A stretch of DNA of 64,000 bases from an uncultured Sphingomonadaceae bacterium (GCA_947499975.1 CANMQE010000001.1:1240001-1304000); one strand, 5' to 3'; positions 1 through 9,357 are shown, numbered from the stretch's first letter. Made by a program: numbers and translations. The notes: a model not told the origin generated them from the sequence alone.

Positions 1-851
1 GCCAGCAGGCGCGCGATGGCCTCCAGCGCCTCGGGCTCCTCCAGTGTAGGAGCGTGACCCACGCCAGGAACCGTCACCGTTTCCATGCCGGGCACCCGCT
101 GGGCCATCTGGCGGAAGGTGCTGTCCGATAACAGGTCCGAAAGCTCCCCGCGAAGGGCAAGAACGGGCCGTCCCTTCAGCGCCTCGATCGCGGGCCACAT
201 ATCGTGATCCACCGCTTCGCCGGTTTCCCCGAAAGGCTCTGCAATCTTCATGTCGTAATCGAAAGTGATGCGGCCATTGCCCGAAACGCACATCAACCGC
301 TTGGCATAGCGCAGCCAGTCCGCCGTCTCGAAGTGGGGGTAGATGTAGCTCGAACTGTCCTTCAGCGCCCAGGCCGCGTGCATCCAGGTGGGATAGCTGC
401 GCCCCTGCCCCACGTAATCGCGGATACGCTGCAGGCCCACCTGCTCTATCACGGGGCCAATATCGTTGATGACAGCGCCTGCAAGCCGATCGGGCTCGGT
501 CTGTGCCAGCAGCATGGTGATGATCCCGCCCAGTGATGTGCCCACGGCCACCACCTGGCCCAGCGCGGCCTGCTCCATCAGGGCAGATACGTCTTTCACG
601 TAATTGGCAGGCGTGTAGCTGGAAGAATCCTTGGCATAGGCGCTTTCCCCCCGTCCGCGCAGATCGGCGCACACCACGCGCCATTCGCCCGCGAAGGTCT
701 CCACCAGCGGCTCGAAATCGCGGGCGTTCCGGGTCAGGCCGGGGATGCACAGGATCGGCGGGCGATCGTCACGCCCCGGATAATCGCGGTATTGCAAGGT
801 CAGCCCATCGTGGCTTTCCCAGGTTCCTACCGTGTAGGCAGCTTCGCTCAA
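1..851 (-). CDS. Alpha/beta hydrolase, partial (C-terminus outside window)
   Basis: The minus-strand frame is open from a probable TTG start at 851 to the left edge, giving 283 visible residues. It has the layout of an alpha/beta hydrolase: an oxyanion-region IPGLT near residue 37, a nucleophile elbow GTSLGG with Ser near 106, and a late GVGHAP carrying the catalytic His. The chain reads ARDFEPL and DLRGRGES, typical of small-molecule esterases and hydrolases. The visible part is almost full length, so only a few C-terminal residues are missing. It diverges from selO, with about 60 bases between the starts. The TTG start is chosen because no ATG begins the conserved fold. The substrate cannot be told. 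Confidence 0.85.
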   Translation of the reverse strand, partial: MSEAAYTVGTWESHDGLTLQYRDYPGRDDRPPILCIPGLTRNARDFEPLVETFAGEWRVVCADLRGRGESAYAKDSSSYTPANYVKDVSALMEQAALGQVVAVGTSLGGIITMLLAQTEPDRLAGAVINDIGPVIEQVGLQRIRDYVGQGRSYPTWMHAAWALKDSSSYIYPHFETADWLRYAKRLMCVSGNGRITFDYDMKIAEPFGETGEAVDHDMWPAIEALKGRPVLALRGELSDLLSDSTFRQMAQRVPGMETVTVPGVGHAPTLEEPEALEAIARLL

Positions 852-912
852 TTCGGGCCCCTTTGCTCTGCCAGCCTTGCGGCAGGCCATGCGAAGGGCC
901 ACTAATGGATGC

Positions 913-2313
913 ATGCGACACGAACCGCAACCGGCTGAATACGCTCCTGACCCACAAATCGAGAAGGTGGCCGATTTTCTTGCCGACCCCGTCTCGGCGG
1001 CGGACTTCCCGCAGCACACCTTGCGCTTTCGTAATGCGCGGTGGGACAAGGCCGTGGGCCTCGATAGCCTGCCGAACGAGGAATGGGTTCGCCATTTCGG
1101 GGAATTTGCGCCGCTGGAAGGCAATCTGCCGCAGCCGCTGGCGCTGCGGTATCACGGCCACCAGTTCCGTTCGTACAATCCCGAGATCGGTGACGGGCGC
1201 GGCTTCCTGTTTGCGCAGATGCGCGACGGGGATGGTCGCCTGCTGGATCTGGGCACCAAGGGCAGCGGCACCACGCCCTACAGCCGCACGGCCGATGGCC
1301 GGCTGACGCTGAAAGGCGGCGTTCGCGAGATCCTGGCGACCGAGATGCTGGAGGCGCTGGGCGTAAACACCTCCAAGACATTCTCCATCGTCGAGACGGG
1401 AGAGGCGCTGGAACGCGGGGACGAGCCGTCGCCCACCCGGTCCGCCGTGATGGTACGGCTGAGCCACGGCCACATTCGCGTGGGCAGCTTCCAGCGACTG
1501 ATGGCGCTGGAGGAGAACGCGCATCTTGCCCGGCTGGTGGATTACTGTCTCGCCACCTATCCCGGCCCTCTTCCGCCTGAGGATGCGCCGGGCCGCGATC
1601 AGCCCGCCGTGATCCTGATGCACCAGGTGACCCAGCGCATGGCCGATCTGGCCGCCAGCTACATGGTGGCAGGGTTCGTACACGGTGTTCTGAATACCGA
1701 TAACATGAACATCACGGGCGAGAGCTTCGACTATGGCCCTTGGCGCTGGCTGCCCCAGTGGGATCCGGGCTTCACCGCCGCCTATTTCGATCAGACCGGT
1801 CTCTACGCCTTCGGCCGCCAGCCCGAAGCCATCCGCTGGAACCTTGGCCAGTTCGCCATCGCCCTGCGTCCGCTGGTGGAGGCAGAGCCGCTGGTGGCCG
1901 CGCTGGAACGGTTCGGCACGCTGTATCACCACGCCATGGCAACGCGTTTCTGCTGGCGGCTGGGCGTGCAACCGCGCGGGCTGGACAAGGATGCCGCCAT
2001 CATCAACGCCGCCGAAAGCGTGATGCGCGAGGGCCGGATGGGCCCCGACGATTTCTTCTACCGGCACCAGGGCGGCACGAACGCGGACGGCGCCATGGCA
2101 GATGCGCTGGACGGATACGAAGCGCTGGGCCGCGGCCATGAATACTGGAGCGATGGCCAGCCTGAAACCATGCTGATCGACGAGGTGGAAACGCTGTGGT
2201 CCGCGATAGACGAGCGTGACGACTGGGCCCCGCTTTATGAAAAGGTTTCCCGCATACGTCGCATGGGAGAGGCGCTGGGCAACCCGCCCCTGCCTCCAGG
2301 CCATACGGGTTGA
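913..2313 (+). CDS. selO: Protein adenylyltransferase SelO (YdiU family)
   Basis: SelO is a pseudokinase-fold enzyme that transfers AMP from ATP to Ser, Thr or Tyr of target proteins, with known redox links in E. coli. The 466-residue product shows the family signatures in order: YHGHQF with GDGRG near residues 80-97, the ATP-binding GTKGSGTTPYSR near 114-125, GGVREILATEML, and the active-site region HGVLNTDNMNI followed by FDYGPW. The length fits the bacterial family. The ATG at 913 is preferred; in-frame starts at 877 (TTG) and 889 (ATG) would add only non-conserved residues. There is no selenocysteine signal, as expected in bacteria. It diverges from an alpha/beta hydrolase and lies upstream of an aldehyde dehydrogenase on the same strand. 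Confidence 0.95.
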   Translation: MRHEPQPAEYAPDPQIEKVADFLADPVSAADFPQHTLRFRNARWDKAVGLDSLPNEEWVRHFGEFAPLEGNLPQPLALRYHGHQFRSYNPEIGDGRGFLFAQMRDGDGRLLDLGTKGSGTTPYSRTADGRLTLKGGVREILATEMLEALGVNTSKTFSIVETGEALERGDEPSPTRSAVMVRLSHGHIRVGSFQRLMALEENAHLARLVDYCLATYPGPLPPEDAPGRDQPAVILMHQVTQRMADLAASYMVAGFVHGVLNTDNMNITGESFDYGPWRWLPQWDPGFTAAYFDQTGLYAFGRQPEAIRWNLGQFAIALRPLVEAEPLVAALERFGTLYHHAMATRFCWRLGVQPRGLDKDAAIINAAESVMREGRMGPDDFFYRHQGGTNADGAMADALDGYEALGRGHEYWSDGQPETMLIDEVETLWSAIDERDDWAPLYEKVSRIRRMGEALGNPPLPPGHTG

Positions 2314-2395
2314 TCGGAAATGGGACTGCACGCCCGCGAAGGTTGAAAATGAAACCAGTCGGCTTCACGCGGATTGTACCCGCGTAATGCCTGTC

Positions 2396-2423
2396 TTTGC
2401 GCGCACGGTTTACTTTCTATAAG
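2396..2423 (+). promoter_or_regulatory. Possible sigma-70-like promoter for the astD-type gene
   Basis: TTTGCG (2396-2401), a 16-base spacer and TATAAG (2418-2423) lie about 40 bases before the TTG start proposed at 2464. The -35 is weak and the -10 is good. If real, it excludes the upstream in-frame TTG at 2374 as the start. Confidence 0.35.
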
Positions 2424-2463
2424 CCGCGCGCAACCCGATCTTGTTTATGAAAGCCGGAACGCC

Positions 2464-3882
2464 TTGTCCCAGACCGATGAACTGATTTCCTACGAACCTG
2501 CCACCGGTGCGGAACTGTGGCGCGCAAACCACGGCAATGTCGATGAACTTGTGGATCGCGCCCGTCGTGCGTGGCCCGGCTGGGCCGCCGAACCGCTGTC
2601 CAGGCGAATCGAGCTGGTGCGTCGCTTCGCAATCCAGGTGGAGAAGGATCAGGAAGCCTTTGCCGAACTGATCGCGCGCGAAACCGGCAAGCCCATGTGG
2701 GAAGCCCGCACCGAAGTTGCAGCGGTGATCGGCAAGGTGGATATCTCAGTACGCGCCTATTCGGAACGAACCGGCCAGCGCAAGCTGGACAGCGCGATGC
2801 AGGGCACCGCCGCCCTGCGCCACAAGCCGCATGGCGTAATGGCCGTGCTGGGCCCGTACAATTTCCCCGCGCATCTGCCCAACGGCCACATCGTGCCCGC
2901 GTTGATCGCCGGCAACGCAATCGTTTTCAAGCCTTCCGAAAAAACGCCCGCCGTGGGGCAGAAACTGGCCAGCTATTTCGCCAAGGCGGGCATCCCTGCC
3001 GATCTGGTGCAATGCCTGGTTGGCGGCCCCGATGAAGGCAAGGCGCTGGTGGCGCATCGCGGTGTCGACGGCGTGCTGTTCACAGGCTCGGCCCAGGTCG
3101 GCATCGCCATCAATCGCAAGCTGGCAACCGATCCCGGCAAGATCGTGGCGCTGGAAATGGGCGGCAACAATCCCATCGTGTTGTGGGACACCCCCAAGAT
3201 CGAGGACGCCGCCGCGCTGATCATCCAGTCCGCCTTCACCACCGCCGGACAGCGTTGCACGGCGGGTCGCAGGCTGATCGTGAAATCATCCATGTATGAC
3301 GAGGCGGTAAGCGCAGTGAAGGCCTTGGCCAACCGCATCATCGTGGGCGCACCGTTCGACGAACCGCAGCCGTTCATGGGCACGGTGATCGACAACAACA
3401 CGGCAGACCAGCTGACCGAAAGCTTCCTCTACCTCATGTCGAACGGCGGCAGGGCCATCAGCCACATGCGCCGGGTGCGCGACGATCTGCCGTTCCTTTC
3501 ACCCGCCATCATCGACGTTACCGACATGGCGGAACGGCCCGATGTGGAGCTTTTCGGCCCGTTGCTGCAAGTGGTGAAGGTCGATGATTTCGACGAGGCG
3601 ATTGCGGAGGCGAACAACACCCGCTTCGGCCTTTCCGCATCGCTGATCGGCGGCACGCCGCAGCAATACAACAGGTTCTGGGCCAATATCCGCGCTGGCA
3701 TTGTCAACTGGAACAGGCCGACCAACGGCGCATCAAGCGCAGCACCGTTCGGCGGCATCGGTTTTTCGGGCAATCACCGTCCCGCCGCCTATTACGCAGC
3801 CGATTACTGCGCCTATCCCGTCACCAGCACCGAGGTGGAACAGCCCCGCGCCAGCGTGGGCGTTGGCTTCAAGAACGCCTGA
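2464..3882 (+). CDS. astD: Aldehyde dehydrogenase, succinylglutamate-semialdehyde dehydrogenase type
   Basis: The product is a 472-residue NAD-dependent aldehyde dehydrogenase. It carries the cofactor-binding run GPYNFPAHLPNG and VFKPSEKTP, a FTGSAQVG turn, the general-base Glu in ALEMGGNNP and the nucleophile Cys in AGQRCTAGRR. Those segments match AstD, which oxidises succinylglutamate semialdehyde in the arginine succinyltransferase pathway, better than generic family members. The chosen TTG start at 2464 begins the conserved LSQTDELISYEPATG; an in-frame TTG at 2374 would add 30 non-conserved residues and precede a plausible promoter. No other ast gene is in the window, so the pathway role is family inference. 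A hairpin follows the stop. Confidence 0.85.
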   Translation: MSQTDELISYEPATGAELWRANHGNVDELVDRARRAWPGWAAEPLSRRIELVRRFAIQVEKDQEAFAELIARETGKPMWEARTEVAAVIGKVDISVRAYSERTGQRKLDSAMQGTAALRHKPHGVMAVLGPYNFPAHLPNGHIVPALIAGNAIVFKPSEKTPAVGQKLASYFAKAGIPADLVQCLVGGPDEGKALVAHRGVDGVLFTGSAQVGIAINRKLATDPGKIVALEMGGNNPIVLWDTPKIEDAAALIIQSAFTTAGQRCTAGRRLIVKSSMYDEAVSAVKALANRIIVGAPFDEPQPFMGTVIDNNTADQLTESFLYLMSNGGRAISHMRRVRDDLPFLSPAIIDVTDMAERPDVELFGPLLQVVKVDDFDEAIAEANNTRFGLSASLIGGTPQQYNRFWANIRAGIVNWNRPTNGASSAAPFGGIGFSGNHRPAAYYAADYCAYPVTSTEVEQPRASVGVGFKNA

Positions 3883-3902
3883 TTTACTGGACATAACGAA
3901 AC

Positions 3903-3932
3903 GAGGCGCCCGGATCGAAATCCGGACGCCTC
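3903..3932 (+). terminator. Hairpin terminator after astD
   Basis: The inverted repeat GAGGCGCCCGGAT / ATCCGGACGCCTC has a CGAA loop and one C/A mismatch. It sits 21 bases after the stop codon and is followed within about 15 bases by CTTTTA. The rest of 3933-4166 shows no gene. Confidence 0.7.
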
Positions 3933-4166
3933 AACACGGCCCCCCTTTTACACGACCCGAAGGACCGTGTCTTAACGCTGTCCAACAGGGGAAGACAGCG
4001 CCAATCGGGTTTAAAAACAAGCAACTGGTTGCGAAATCAAATGCTGTTTTACACAGGTGATTCTTAATGCAAAGCAACGACTTGATCGTTCAGCTCATCG
4101 CGATCGCGCGCAACTTCAGCATGCGGTTTTTGGCCCACAGCGCACAATTGGCATAAGACCAGCCCG

Positions 4167-5093
4167 ATGCCAGAGGAACAGGTCAGTCGAAACCGCGCGC
4201 TTACTCTCGCGCTATGCACCCATGCGATCTGGGGATCGATGCCGATCTACCTTTTGCTGGTGGACCAGGTGCCGCCGCTGGAATACGTCGCCTGGCGCAC
4301 GTTGTTCACCCTGCCGATCTGCCTGTTCTTCGTGGTGCGCGCAGGCATGCTGCCCCAGCTTCGCATCACGCTGGGCAATCCGCGCACGGTGCTGACGCTG
4401 GCGGCGAGTTCGTGCATGATTGCCATCAACTGGTTCGGCTATGTCTGGGCTATCCAGAACGAACATGTCTACGCCGCCAGCCTCGGCTATTACATCCTGC
4501 CCCTCAACATGATGCTGCTGGCTTTCATCTTTCTGAAAGAGCGGCTGAGGCGGGTGCAGGCCATTGCCGTGGTGCTGGCCGCCATCGGCGTTGCCGCTCT
4601 GGCAGCGGGCGCGATCACCACCATGTGGATCAGCCTGTTGCTGGCGACCACTTTCGGCATCTACGGCCTGTTGCGCAAGACGGTGGCGGCGGGGCCGCTG
4701 CTGGGGCTGACCACCGAATCGATCATCCTTCTCCCCTTCGTCACGGGGTACCTGGGATGGCAGCAGGTGATGGGCGGCGGTGTAACGCTGGGGCGCGATC
4801 TGGTGGAAACTCTGGCGATCATCGGCGGCGGCCCGATGACAGCCGTTCCGCTGCTGCTGTTCGCAACAGCCGCGCGCGCCCTGCCCTACACCGTGATCGG
4901 CTTCCTGCAATTCATCTCGCCCACCATCGTTTTCCTGCTCGGCCTTACCGTGTTCGGGGAAGAACTGAAGCCCGCGCAGCTGATCTGCTTCGCCCTTATC
5001 TGGAGTGCGATTGCCCTGTTCACATGGGACATGCTGAACACCGCGAACAAGGCCCGCAACGCCCGCCTTGGCCGGGGGATTACGCCGCAATAG
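4167..5093 (+). CDS. rarD: EamA-family permease RarD
   Basis: This 308-residue protein is almost wholly hydrophobic, with about ten predicted membrane helices in two EamA repeats. It opens like RarD, with HAIWGSMPIYLLL followed by EYVAWRTLF, and has the family's NWFGYVWAIQNEHVYAASLGY in the first half and ALPYTVIGFLQFISPT in the second. RarD proteins sit in the inner membrane within the drug/metabolite transporter superfamily; the substrate is not established. It stands alone on the plus strand, converging with pyrC eight bases away. The ATG at 4167 begins just before the first helix. Confidence 0.93.
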   Translation: MPEEQVSRNRALTLALCTHAIWGSMPIYLLLVDQVPPLEYVAWRTLFTLPICLFFVVRAGMLPQLRITLGNPRTVLTLAASSCMIAINWFGYVWAIQNEHVYAASLGYYILPLNMMLLAFIFLKERLRRVQAIAVVLAAIGVAALAAGAITTMWISLLLATTFGIYGLLRKTVAAGPLLGLTTESIILLPFVTGYLGWQQVMGGGVTLGRDLVETLAIIGGGPMTAVPLLLFATAARALPYTVIGFLQFISPTIVFLLGLTVFGEELKPAQLICFALIWSAIALFTWDMLNTANKARNARLGRGITPQ

Positions 5094-5101
5094 GCGGACT
5101 G

Positions 5102-6139
5102 TCAGTCGGCCAGTTGCCAGCGCAACGTCTGCTCTGCATGGAAAGGCACAAGTTGGGCGTCGCCTGCATCGATCAGGGCCGGAACGCTGCAATCGCGCCG
5201 TTCCAGCGTCACCCGTTCCTCGTTCACCGGCAGTCCGTAGAACTGCGGTCCGTGAAGCGATGCAAACCCCTCGAACTTGTCGAGCGCATGCTCCTCCTCG
5301 AAAACGGCAAGATAGCTTTCCAGCGCAAAGGGCGCGTTGAAAATGCCCGCACAACCGCACGCGCTTTCCTTCGCCTCGCGCTGGTGGGGCGCGCTGTCCG
5401 TGCCAAGGAAAAACTTCGCGCTGCCACTCGTCGCGGCGCGGCGCAGCGCCAGGCGGTGCTTTTCCCGCTTGGCCACCGGCAGGCAATAGGCGTGGGGACG
5501 CATTCCGCCCACCAGCATGGCGTTGCGATTGATGTGCAGATGCTGCGGGGTGATGGTTGCCGCGACATTGTCAGCCGCGCTCTCGACGAATGATACGCCC
5601 TCTTCGCTGGTGAGGTGCTCGAACACCACCTTGAGCGTGGGCAGATCTTTCAGCAGGGGCGCCAATACGCGGTCGATGAACACCGCCTCGCGGTCAAAAA
5701 TATCGACATCCGCATTGGTGACTTCGCCATGCACGCACAGCACCATGCCGATTTCAGCCATCACTTCAAGCACGCCGCGAATGTTGGCGACATCGGTCAC
5801 GCCGCTGTCGGAATTGGTGGTGGCGCCGGCGGGGTAGAGCTTGCACGCGGTGAACGCGCCGCTTTCAAAGCCGCGACGCACCTCTTCGGGATCGGTGTTG
5901 TTGGTGAGGTAACACGTCATCAACGGCGTGAAATCCGCCTCGTCCGGCAATGCCGCCAAGATCCGGGTTCGGTAGTCATTGGCAAGGGCAACGTTTGTTA
6001 CAGGCGGCGTGAGGTTCGGCATCACGATGGCGCGGGCAAACTGGCGCGCGGTGTGGCCCACCACGGCCTTCAGCATATCGCCATCGCGCAGGTGAACGTG
6101 CCAATCGTCGGGGCGGCGGATCGTCAGGGAATCGGTCAT
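5102..6139 (-). CDS. pyrC: Dihydroorotase
   Basis: PyrC closes carbamoyl-aspartate to dihydroorotate in pyrimidine synthesis. The 345-residue length equals the E. coli-type (class II) enzyme. It opens with the zinc-binding DWHVHLRDG (His14, His16), has the carboxylated Lys near 100 in [12 protein letters not shown], later metal-site His in FEHLTS, and the catalytic Asp in [10 protein letters not shown]. The start at 6139 begins the conserved [13 protein letters not shown]; the reading frame stays open upstream without conserved sequence. The gene is ten bases downstream of the patatin-like gene and probably shares its transcript. pyrE is elsewhere in this window, at 24643. Confidence 0.97.
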   Translation of the reverse strand: MTDSLTIRRPDDWHVHLRDGDMLKAVVGHTARQFARAIVMPNLTPPVTNVALANDYRTRILAALPDEADFTPLMTCYLTNNTDPEEVRRGFESGAFTACKLYPAGATTNSDSGVTDVANIRGVLEVMAEIGMVLCVHGEVTNADVDIFDREAVFIDRVLAPLLKDLPTLKVVFEHLTSEEGVSFVESAADNVAATITPQHLHINRNAMLVGGMRPHAYCLPVAKREKHRLALRRAATSGSAKFFLGTDSAPHQREAKESACGCAGIFNAPFALESYLAVFEEEHALDKFEGFASLHGPQFYGLPVNEERVTLERRDCSVPALIDAGDAQLVPFHAEQTLRWQLAD

Positions 6140-6149
6140 GTCACGCGCT

Positions 6150-6974
6150 TTAATCGCGCTGCCCGTATCGCGCCAGCCACGCCTTGCCATCCGCCACGCC
6201 CTGGTCCCACGTCCGTGTGACCTTGTCGGGATCGACGAAATCGATCTTGTCGGCCGCGACTTCGCAGCTGGGCTGCGCATAGGTGCACTGGTCAATGTCG
6301 GGGCAGTTGCGATAGCGCGAGGTCATCAGCACCAGCGTTTCGCCCTCGTTCTCGGCGGGAAACGGCGCCTTGTCCAGCATGCCTCCGTCCAGCACCCGGC
6401 ACCCTTCCCACTCGGGCACATCGAACACGGGAGGGATGGTGGCGGCAGCACAGATCAGGTCCACCAGCCGCCCGTCGCGCGCCGCCTGCCTCGCATCCAC
6501 GCGCAATTCCTGCAAACCCATGGCCTTGGGCACCAGCAGGTGAGGCGTGGAGCGCACGGCCTGATCCAGCTGGTAAAGCACGCCATACAGGATCGCAGCG
6601 AGATGCGCGGGCATGGCCTGCGGCGGCACCGAAAGCGCCACCTCATATTCCGGGCCGTCCGCGATCCGCTCAATCGCCTCGGCATCCAGTGTCACATCTA
6701 CCACCTCGCGGTAGATTTCCTGATGCGGCGTGCAATTGCTCTGGTGCAATGCGACGTTGGAGGAATTCACGCTGAACGCCTCGTGCATGACGTGGAGCAG
6801 ATCCTCTTCCCGCTGCCCGATCCAGCAAGCCGCGCTCAATGCGCCGCCGGAAACGGAGCTGATGCGACGAGGCTGCAAATCGTCGAAATCGCCCACCTGG
6901 CTCAGGAAACCGCCGTGCCAGAAGCAGCGAATGCCGCCGCCGGAGAAAACCAGTTGATCGTAATGTCGTGCCAT
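6150..6974 (-). CDS. Patatin-like phospholipase family protein
   Basis: The 274-residue protein has the patatin layout: an N-terminal glycine-rich oxyanion loop [12 protein letters not shown] (residues 11-22), a nucleophile elbow with Ser42 in SSVSGGA, and a catalytic-dyad Asp in [11 protein letters not shown]. The elbow reads S-V-S-G-G, so the usual first Gly of GxSxG is Ser; the catalytic Ser and the DG motif are intact, so activity is still likely. Members are cytosolic or membrane-associated lipid acyl hydrolases. It probably forms a two-gene operon with pyrC and diverges from ygfZ. The ATG at 6974 directly precedes the conserved [13 protein letters not shown]. Confidence 0.88.
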   Translation of the reverse strand: MARHYDQLVFSGGGIRCFWHGGFLSQVGDFDDLQPRRISSVSGGALSAACWIGQREEDLLHVMHEAFSVNSSNVALHQSNCTPHQEIYREVVDVTLDAEAIERIADGPEYEVALSVPPQAMPAHLAAILYGVLYQLDQAVRSTPHLLVPKAMGLQELRVDARQAARDGRLVDLICAAATIPPVFDVPEWEGCRVLDGGMLDKAPFPAENEGETLVLMTSRYRNCPDIDQCTYAQPSCEVAADKIDFVDPDKVTRTWDQGVADGKAWLARYGQRD

Positions 6975-7105
6975 GCCCGTGCCTATGGCCTGTGCGGCGC
7001 TTTGTGTCACCTACCTGTCGGGGCGGGCAACGATCCTGTTCACTACGGATGTGCAACCGTCGCTCGTCCCTTTCGCTTGGGCAGGCCAGCCCCTATCTGC
7101 CAGTC

Positions 7106-7837
7106 ATGACGAATACGCATCTGACCAGCCGCGCCGTGGTGCGCGTTTCTCCGCAGGACGAGAGCGAGAGCGCCAGCGCCTTCCTTCAAGGCCTGCTGAC
7201 GAATGACGTGGCGGGCGTGTCGCCCGTTTATGCGGCACTGCTTACCGCGCAGGGCAAGACGATGTTCGACATGATCGTGTGGCACGACGGAAACGATGTT
7301 CTGCTCGATTGCGAGGCAGGACTTGCCGAAGATCTGGCGAAGCGCCTGACACTTTATCGCCTGCGCCGGAAGCTCGGGATCGCCGTGGATGAGACGCTGG
7401 CCGTTCATTGGCAATCCGAGCCCAGGGATGACGCATCGCCCGATCCCCGCCTGCCGGGGCTTGGCTATCGCTGGCTAGCCCCCGCGGGCGAGACTGAAGG
7501 CAGCGCGGACGATGCCTGGCGTTCCCATCGCCTGTCTCACGGCGTGCCCGAGGGAAGCGAGGAGCTTGGCGACATCCTGTGGCTGGAAACCAATGCGGTG
7601 GAACTGCACGGCGTCAGCTTCAACAAGGGCTGCTACATCGGGCAGGAGAACACGGCGCGCATGAACTGGCGGCAAAAGGTCAATCGCCGACTGGTTGTCG
7701 TGCCGCTGGAAAGATCGGAAGAGAAGCGCCGAAAGGCAGTGCATGAAGACCTGGGCCTGGCAATCGATCACCTGCGCGTGGCGGATATACCCGAAGATCT
7801 CGCGCCCGACTGGCTCGATCTGTCACCTGCGGAATAG
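7106..7837 (+). CDS. ygfZ: tRNA-modifying/iron-sulfur maintenance protein YgfZ
   Basis: YgfZ is a folate-binding GcvT-like protein needed for full activity of some Fe-S enzymes such as MiaB. The 243-residue product has the family signature KGCYIGQE followed by NTARMNWRQKVNRRL near residues 174-195, and an N-terminal FLQGLLTNDV. The C-terminus is short compared with E. coli YgfZ, as is usual in alphaproteobacteria. The start at 7106 puts the first conserved residues (THLTSRAVVRVS) directly after Met. It diverges from the patatin-like gene, with about 130 bases between them, and converges with a TetR gene nine bases after its stop. Confidence 0.92.
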   Translation: MTNTHLTSRAVVRVSPQDESESASAFLQGLLTNDVAGVSPVYAALLTAQGKTMFDMIVWHDGNDVLLDCEAGLAEDLAKRLTLYRLRRKLGIAVDETLAVHWQSEPRDDASPDPRLPGLGYRWLAPAGETEGSADDAWRSHRLSHGVPEGSEELGDILWLETNAVELHGVSFNKGCYIGQENTARMNWRQKVNRRLVVVPLERSEEKRRKAVHEDLGLAIDHLRVADIPEDLAPDWLDLSPAE

Positions 7838-7846
7838 CGCCAGACG

Positions 7847-8443
7847 TCAGGCCGTAATCCCGGCCTGCGAGAACGCTGCGATCATCATCGCCTCGGCCCG
7901 GTCTCTCGCGGTGGTGCGCTGCACCCCAAGCGATTCGGCAAGCTGCTCGCCCAGCAATGCGTCCCCCAGTGCCATCAGCACCAGCGTATAGGTCGTCTCG
8001 TGCATGCGAGACTGGCCATCGTGACGCGCTTCTTCGGGGTGAAGATCGTCAACCAGCGCGTGGATCGCCTCGATGATGGGGTTCAGCGCATCCTCGTTGC
8101 CGGATGCCAGCATCCAGCTGGCCAGCGCGCCGCCACCTTCCTTGCCAAAGGCATCGAAGGTCAGGTCAACCACCTCGCGCGGGCTGCCGATTCCGGCGCG
8201 GGTCGCGCGCACTGCCTCGGCAATGGAATCGCATACCGTCTGCGCCAGATGGCCCGCCAGTTCCTTCTGCAGGCCGGATGCCGATCCGAAATGATGCAGC
8301 AGGTTTGCATGGGTTCGCCCAACCCGCGCGGCCACTGCCTTCAGCGTCACGCTCTGCGGGCCGGCCTCTATCAGCAGCGTGCGCGCTGCTTCCAGGGCTG
8401 CGGCGCGGCTCTCTTCCGGGCTCAGGCGCTTCCTTATTGACAC
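7847..8443 (-). CDS. TetR-family transcriptional regulator
   Basis: The roughly 198-residue product has an N-terminal TetR helix-turn-helix: AALEAARTLLIEAG, then VTLKAVAARVGRTHANLLHHFGS within residues 10-60, with an all-alpha ligand domain after it. A GTG start at 8443 is preferred because AAGGAAAC lies ten bases upstream; another GTG at 8476 would add MCVKKIRKLTS without a ribosome site. It diverges from the PF10118 gene, and the promoter of that gene overlaps this start, which suggests direct repression of its neighbour and itself. The ligand is unknown. Confidence 0.88.
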   Translation of the reverse strand: MSIRKRLSPEESRAAALEAARTLLIEAGPQSVTLKAVAARVGRTHANLLHHFGSASGLQKELAGHLAQTVCDSIAEAVRATRAGIGSPREVVDLTFDAFGKEGGGALASWMLASGNEDALNPIIEAIHALVDDLHPEEARHDGQSRMHETTYTLVLMALGDALLGEQLAESLGVQRTTARDRAEAMMIAAFSQAGITA

Positions 8444-8464
8444 TGATGTAAGTTTCCTTATCTT
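8437..8464 (+). promoter_or_regulatory. Promoter of the PF10118 gene, likely TetR-controlled
   Basis: TTGACA (8437-8442), 16 bases and TATCTT (8459-8464) form a good sigma-70-like promoter ahead of the start at 8497. Direct repeats TTCCTTAT at 8430-8437 and 8454-8461 flank it and are candidate operator elements for the divergent TetR protein. Confidence 0.5.
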
Positions 8465-8496
8465 CTTCACACACACCCGAAGGATAGGGCCGTATT

Positions 8497-9357
8497 ATGA
8501 CTGCACAGCACCAGAGGCAAGAAAGCACCCAGCCCCGCCGCACGCTTACCGTGCGCGATCGTCGCTTCGCGCGTGGAAAGCGCGAGCGCGGCGTGGATCC
8601 GGTGGCGTCGGCCTGGTTTGCAGCCCTCTCCTGCAGCTTCCCGCGCGGAGAGGCGATGTTTATCGAGGCGGTGAAGGCCCACCGCGACGACGTGCCCGAG
8701 CAATTGGCACGCGAAATCCGCGACTTCATCCGGCAGGAAGTAAACCACTCGCGCGAGCACATCGCGTTCAATCGCGCGGTGGAAGAAGCTGGCTACGACA
8801 TTTCCGAAATCAGCGCGCGGGTGAACAGACTGGTGGACGATACGCTGGCGACGCCGCCTTTCGTGCAGCTTGCCATCACCTGTGCTCTCGAACACTTCAC
8901 CGCCATGTTCGCTCACCAGTTCCTGAAGAACCCTGCCTCGCTGGCAAAGGCGGGAATGGGCGATCCGCAACTGTGGCTGTGGCATGCCGTGGAAGAGATC
9001 GAGCACAAAGCCGTTGCCTACGACACCTGGCTTCACGCCACGCGCGACTGGTCAGCTTTCAAGCGATGGCGCGTGCGTTCATTGCTGATGGTGCTGGTGA
9101 CATTCCGCTTCCTGAAAAATCGTTCCAACGATGCCAGCGAACTGCTGCGGCAGGACGGCATCACCGGATGGCGCGCGAAATGGGGCCTTGTCAGCTATCT
9201 GTTCGCCAAGCCTGGTATTTTAAGGAAGATACTCCCGTCTTGGCTCGGCTACTTCCGTCCTGGCTTCCATCCCTGGGATCACGACGACAGCTATCTGATC
9301 GAACAATACGACGGCGTGGTAAGCGCGCAGGAAGAAGCGGCGGTGCCCGCCGAGTAA
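8497..9357 (+). CDS. Metal-dependent hydrolase family protein (PF10118)
   Basis: The 286-residue protein matches the PF10118 family of predicted metal-dependent hydrolases. It has VRDRRFARG near the N-terminus, FPRGEAMFIEAV, RQEVNHSREH and AVEEIEHKAVAYD, the last two supplying the clustered Glu and His residues typical of a helical metal site. The C-terminus has the family's aromatic SWLGYFRPGFHPWDHDD. Its biological substrate is not known. It sits opposite a TetR regulator, a common pairing for this family, and is probably induced by that regulator's ligand. A 7-bp hairpin spans the stop codon. Confidence 0.87.
   Translation: MTAQHQRQESTQPRRTLTVRDRRFARGKRERGVDPVASAWFAALSCSFPRGEAMFIEAVKAHRDDVPEQLAREIRDFIRQEVNHSREHIAFNRAVEEAGYDISEISARVNRLVDDTLATPPFVQLAITCALEHFTAMFAHQFLKNPASLAKAGMGDPQLWLWHAVEEIEHKAVAYDTWLHATRDWSAFKRWRVRSLLMVLVTFRFLKNRSNDASELLRQDGITGWRAKWGLVSYLFAKPGILRKILPSWLGYFRPGFHPWDHDDSYLIEQYDGVVSAQEEAAVPAE

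Noticed and set aside
769..2331. A 520-codon minus-strand open frame opposite selO
   Set aside because: SelO has all family motifs on the plus strand; the antisense translation has none.
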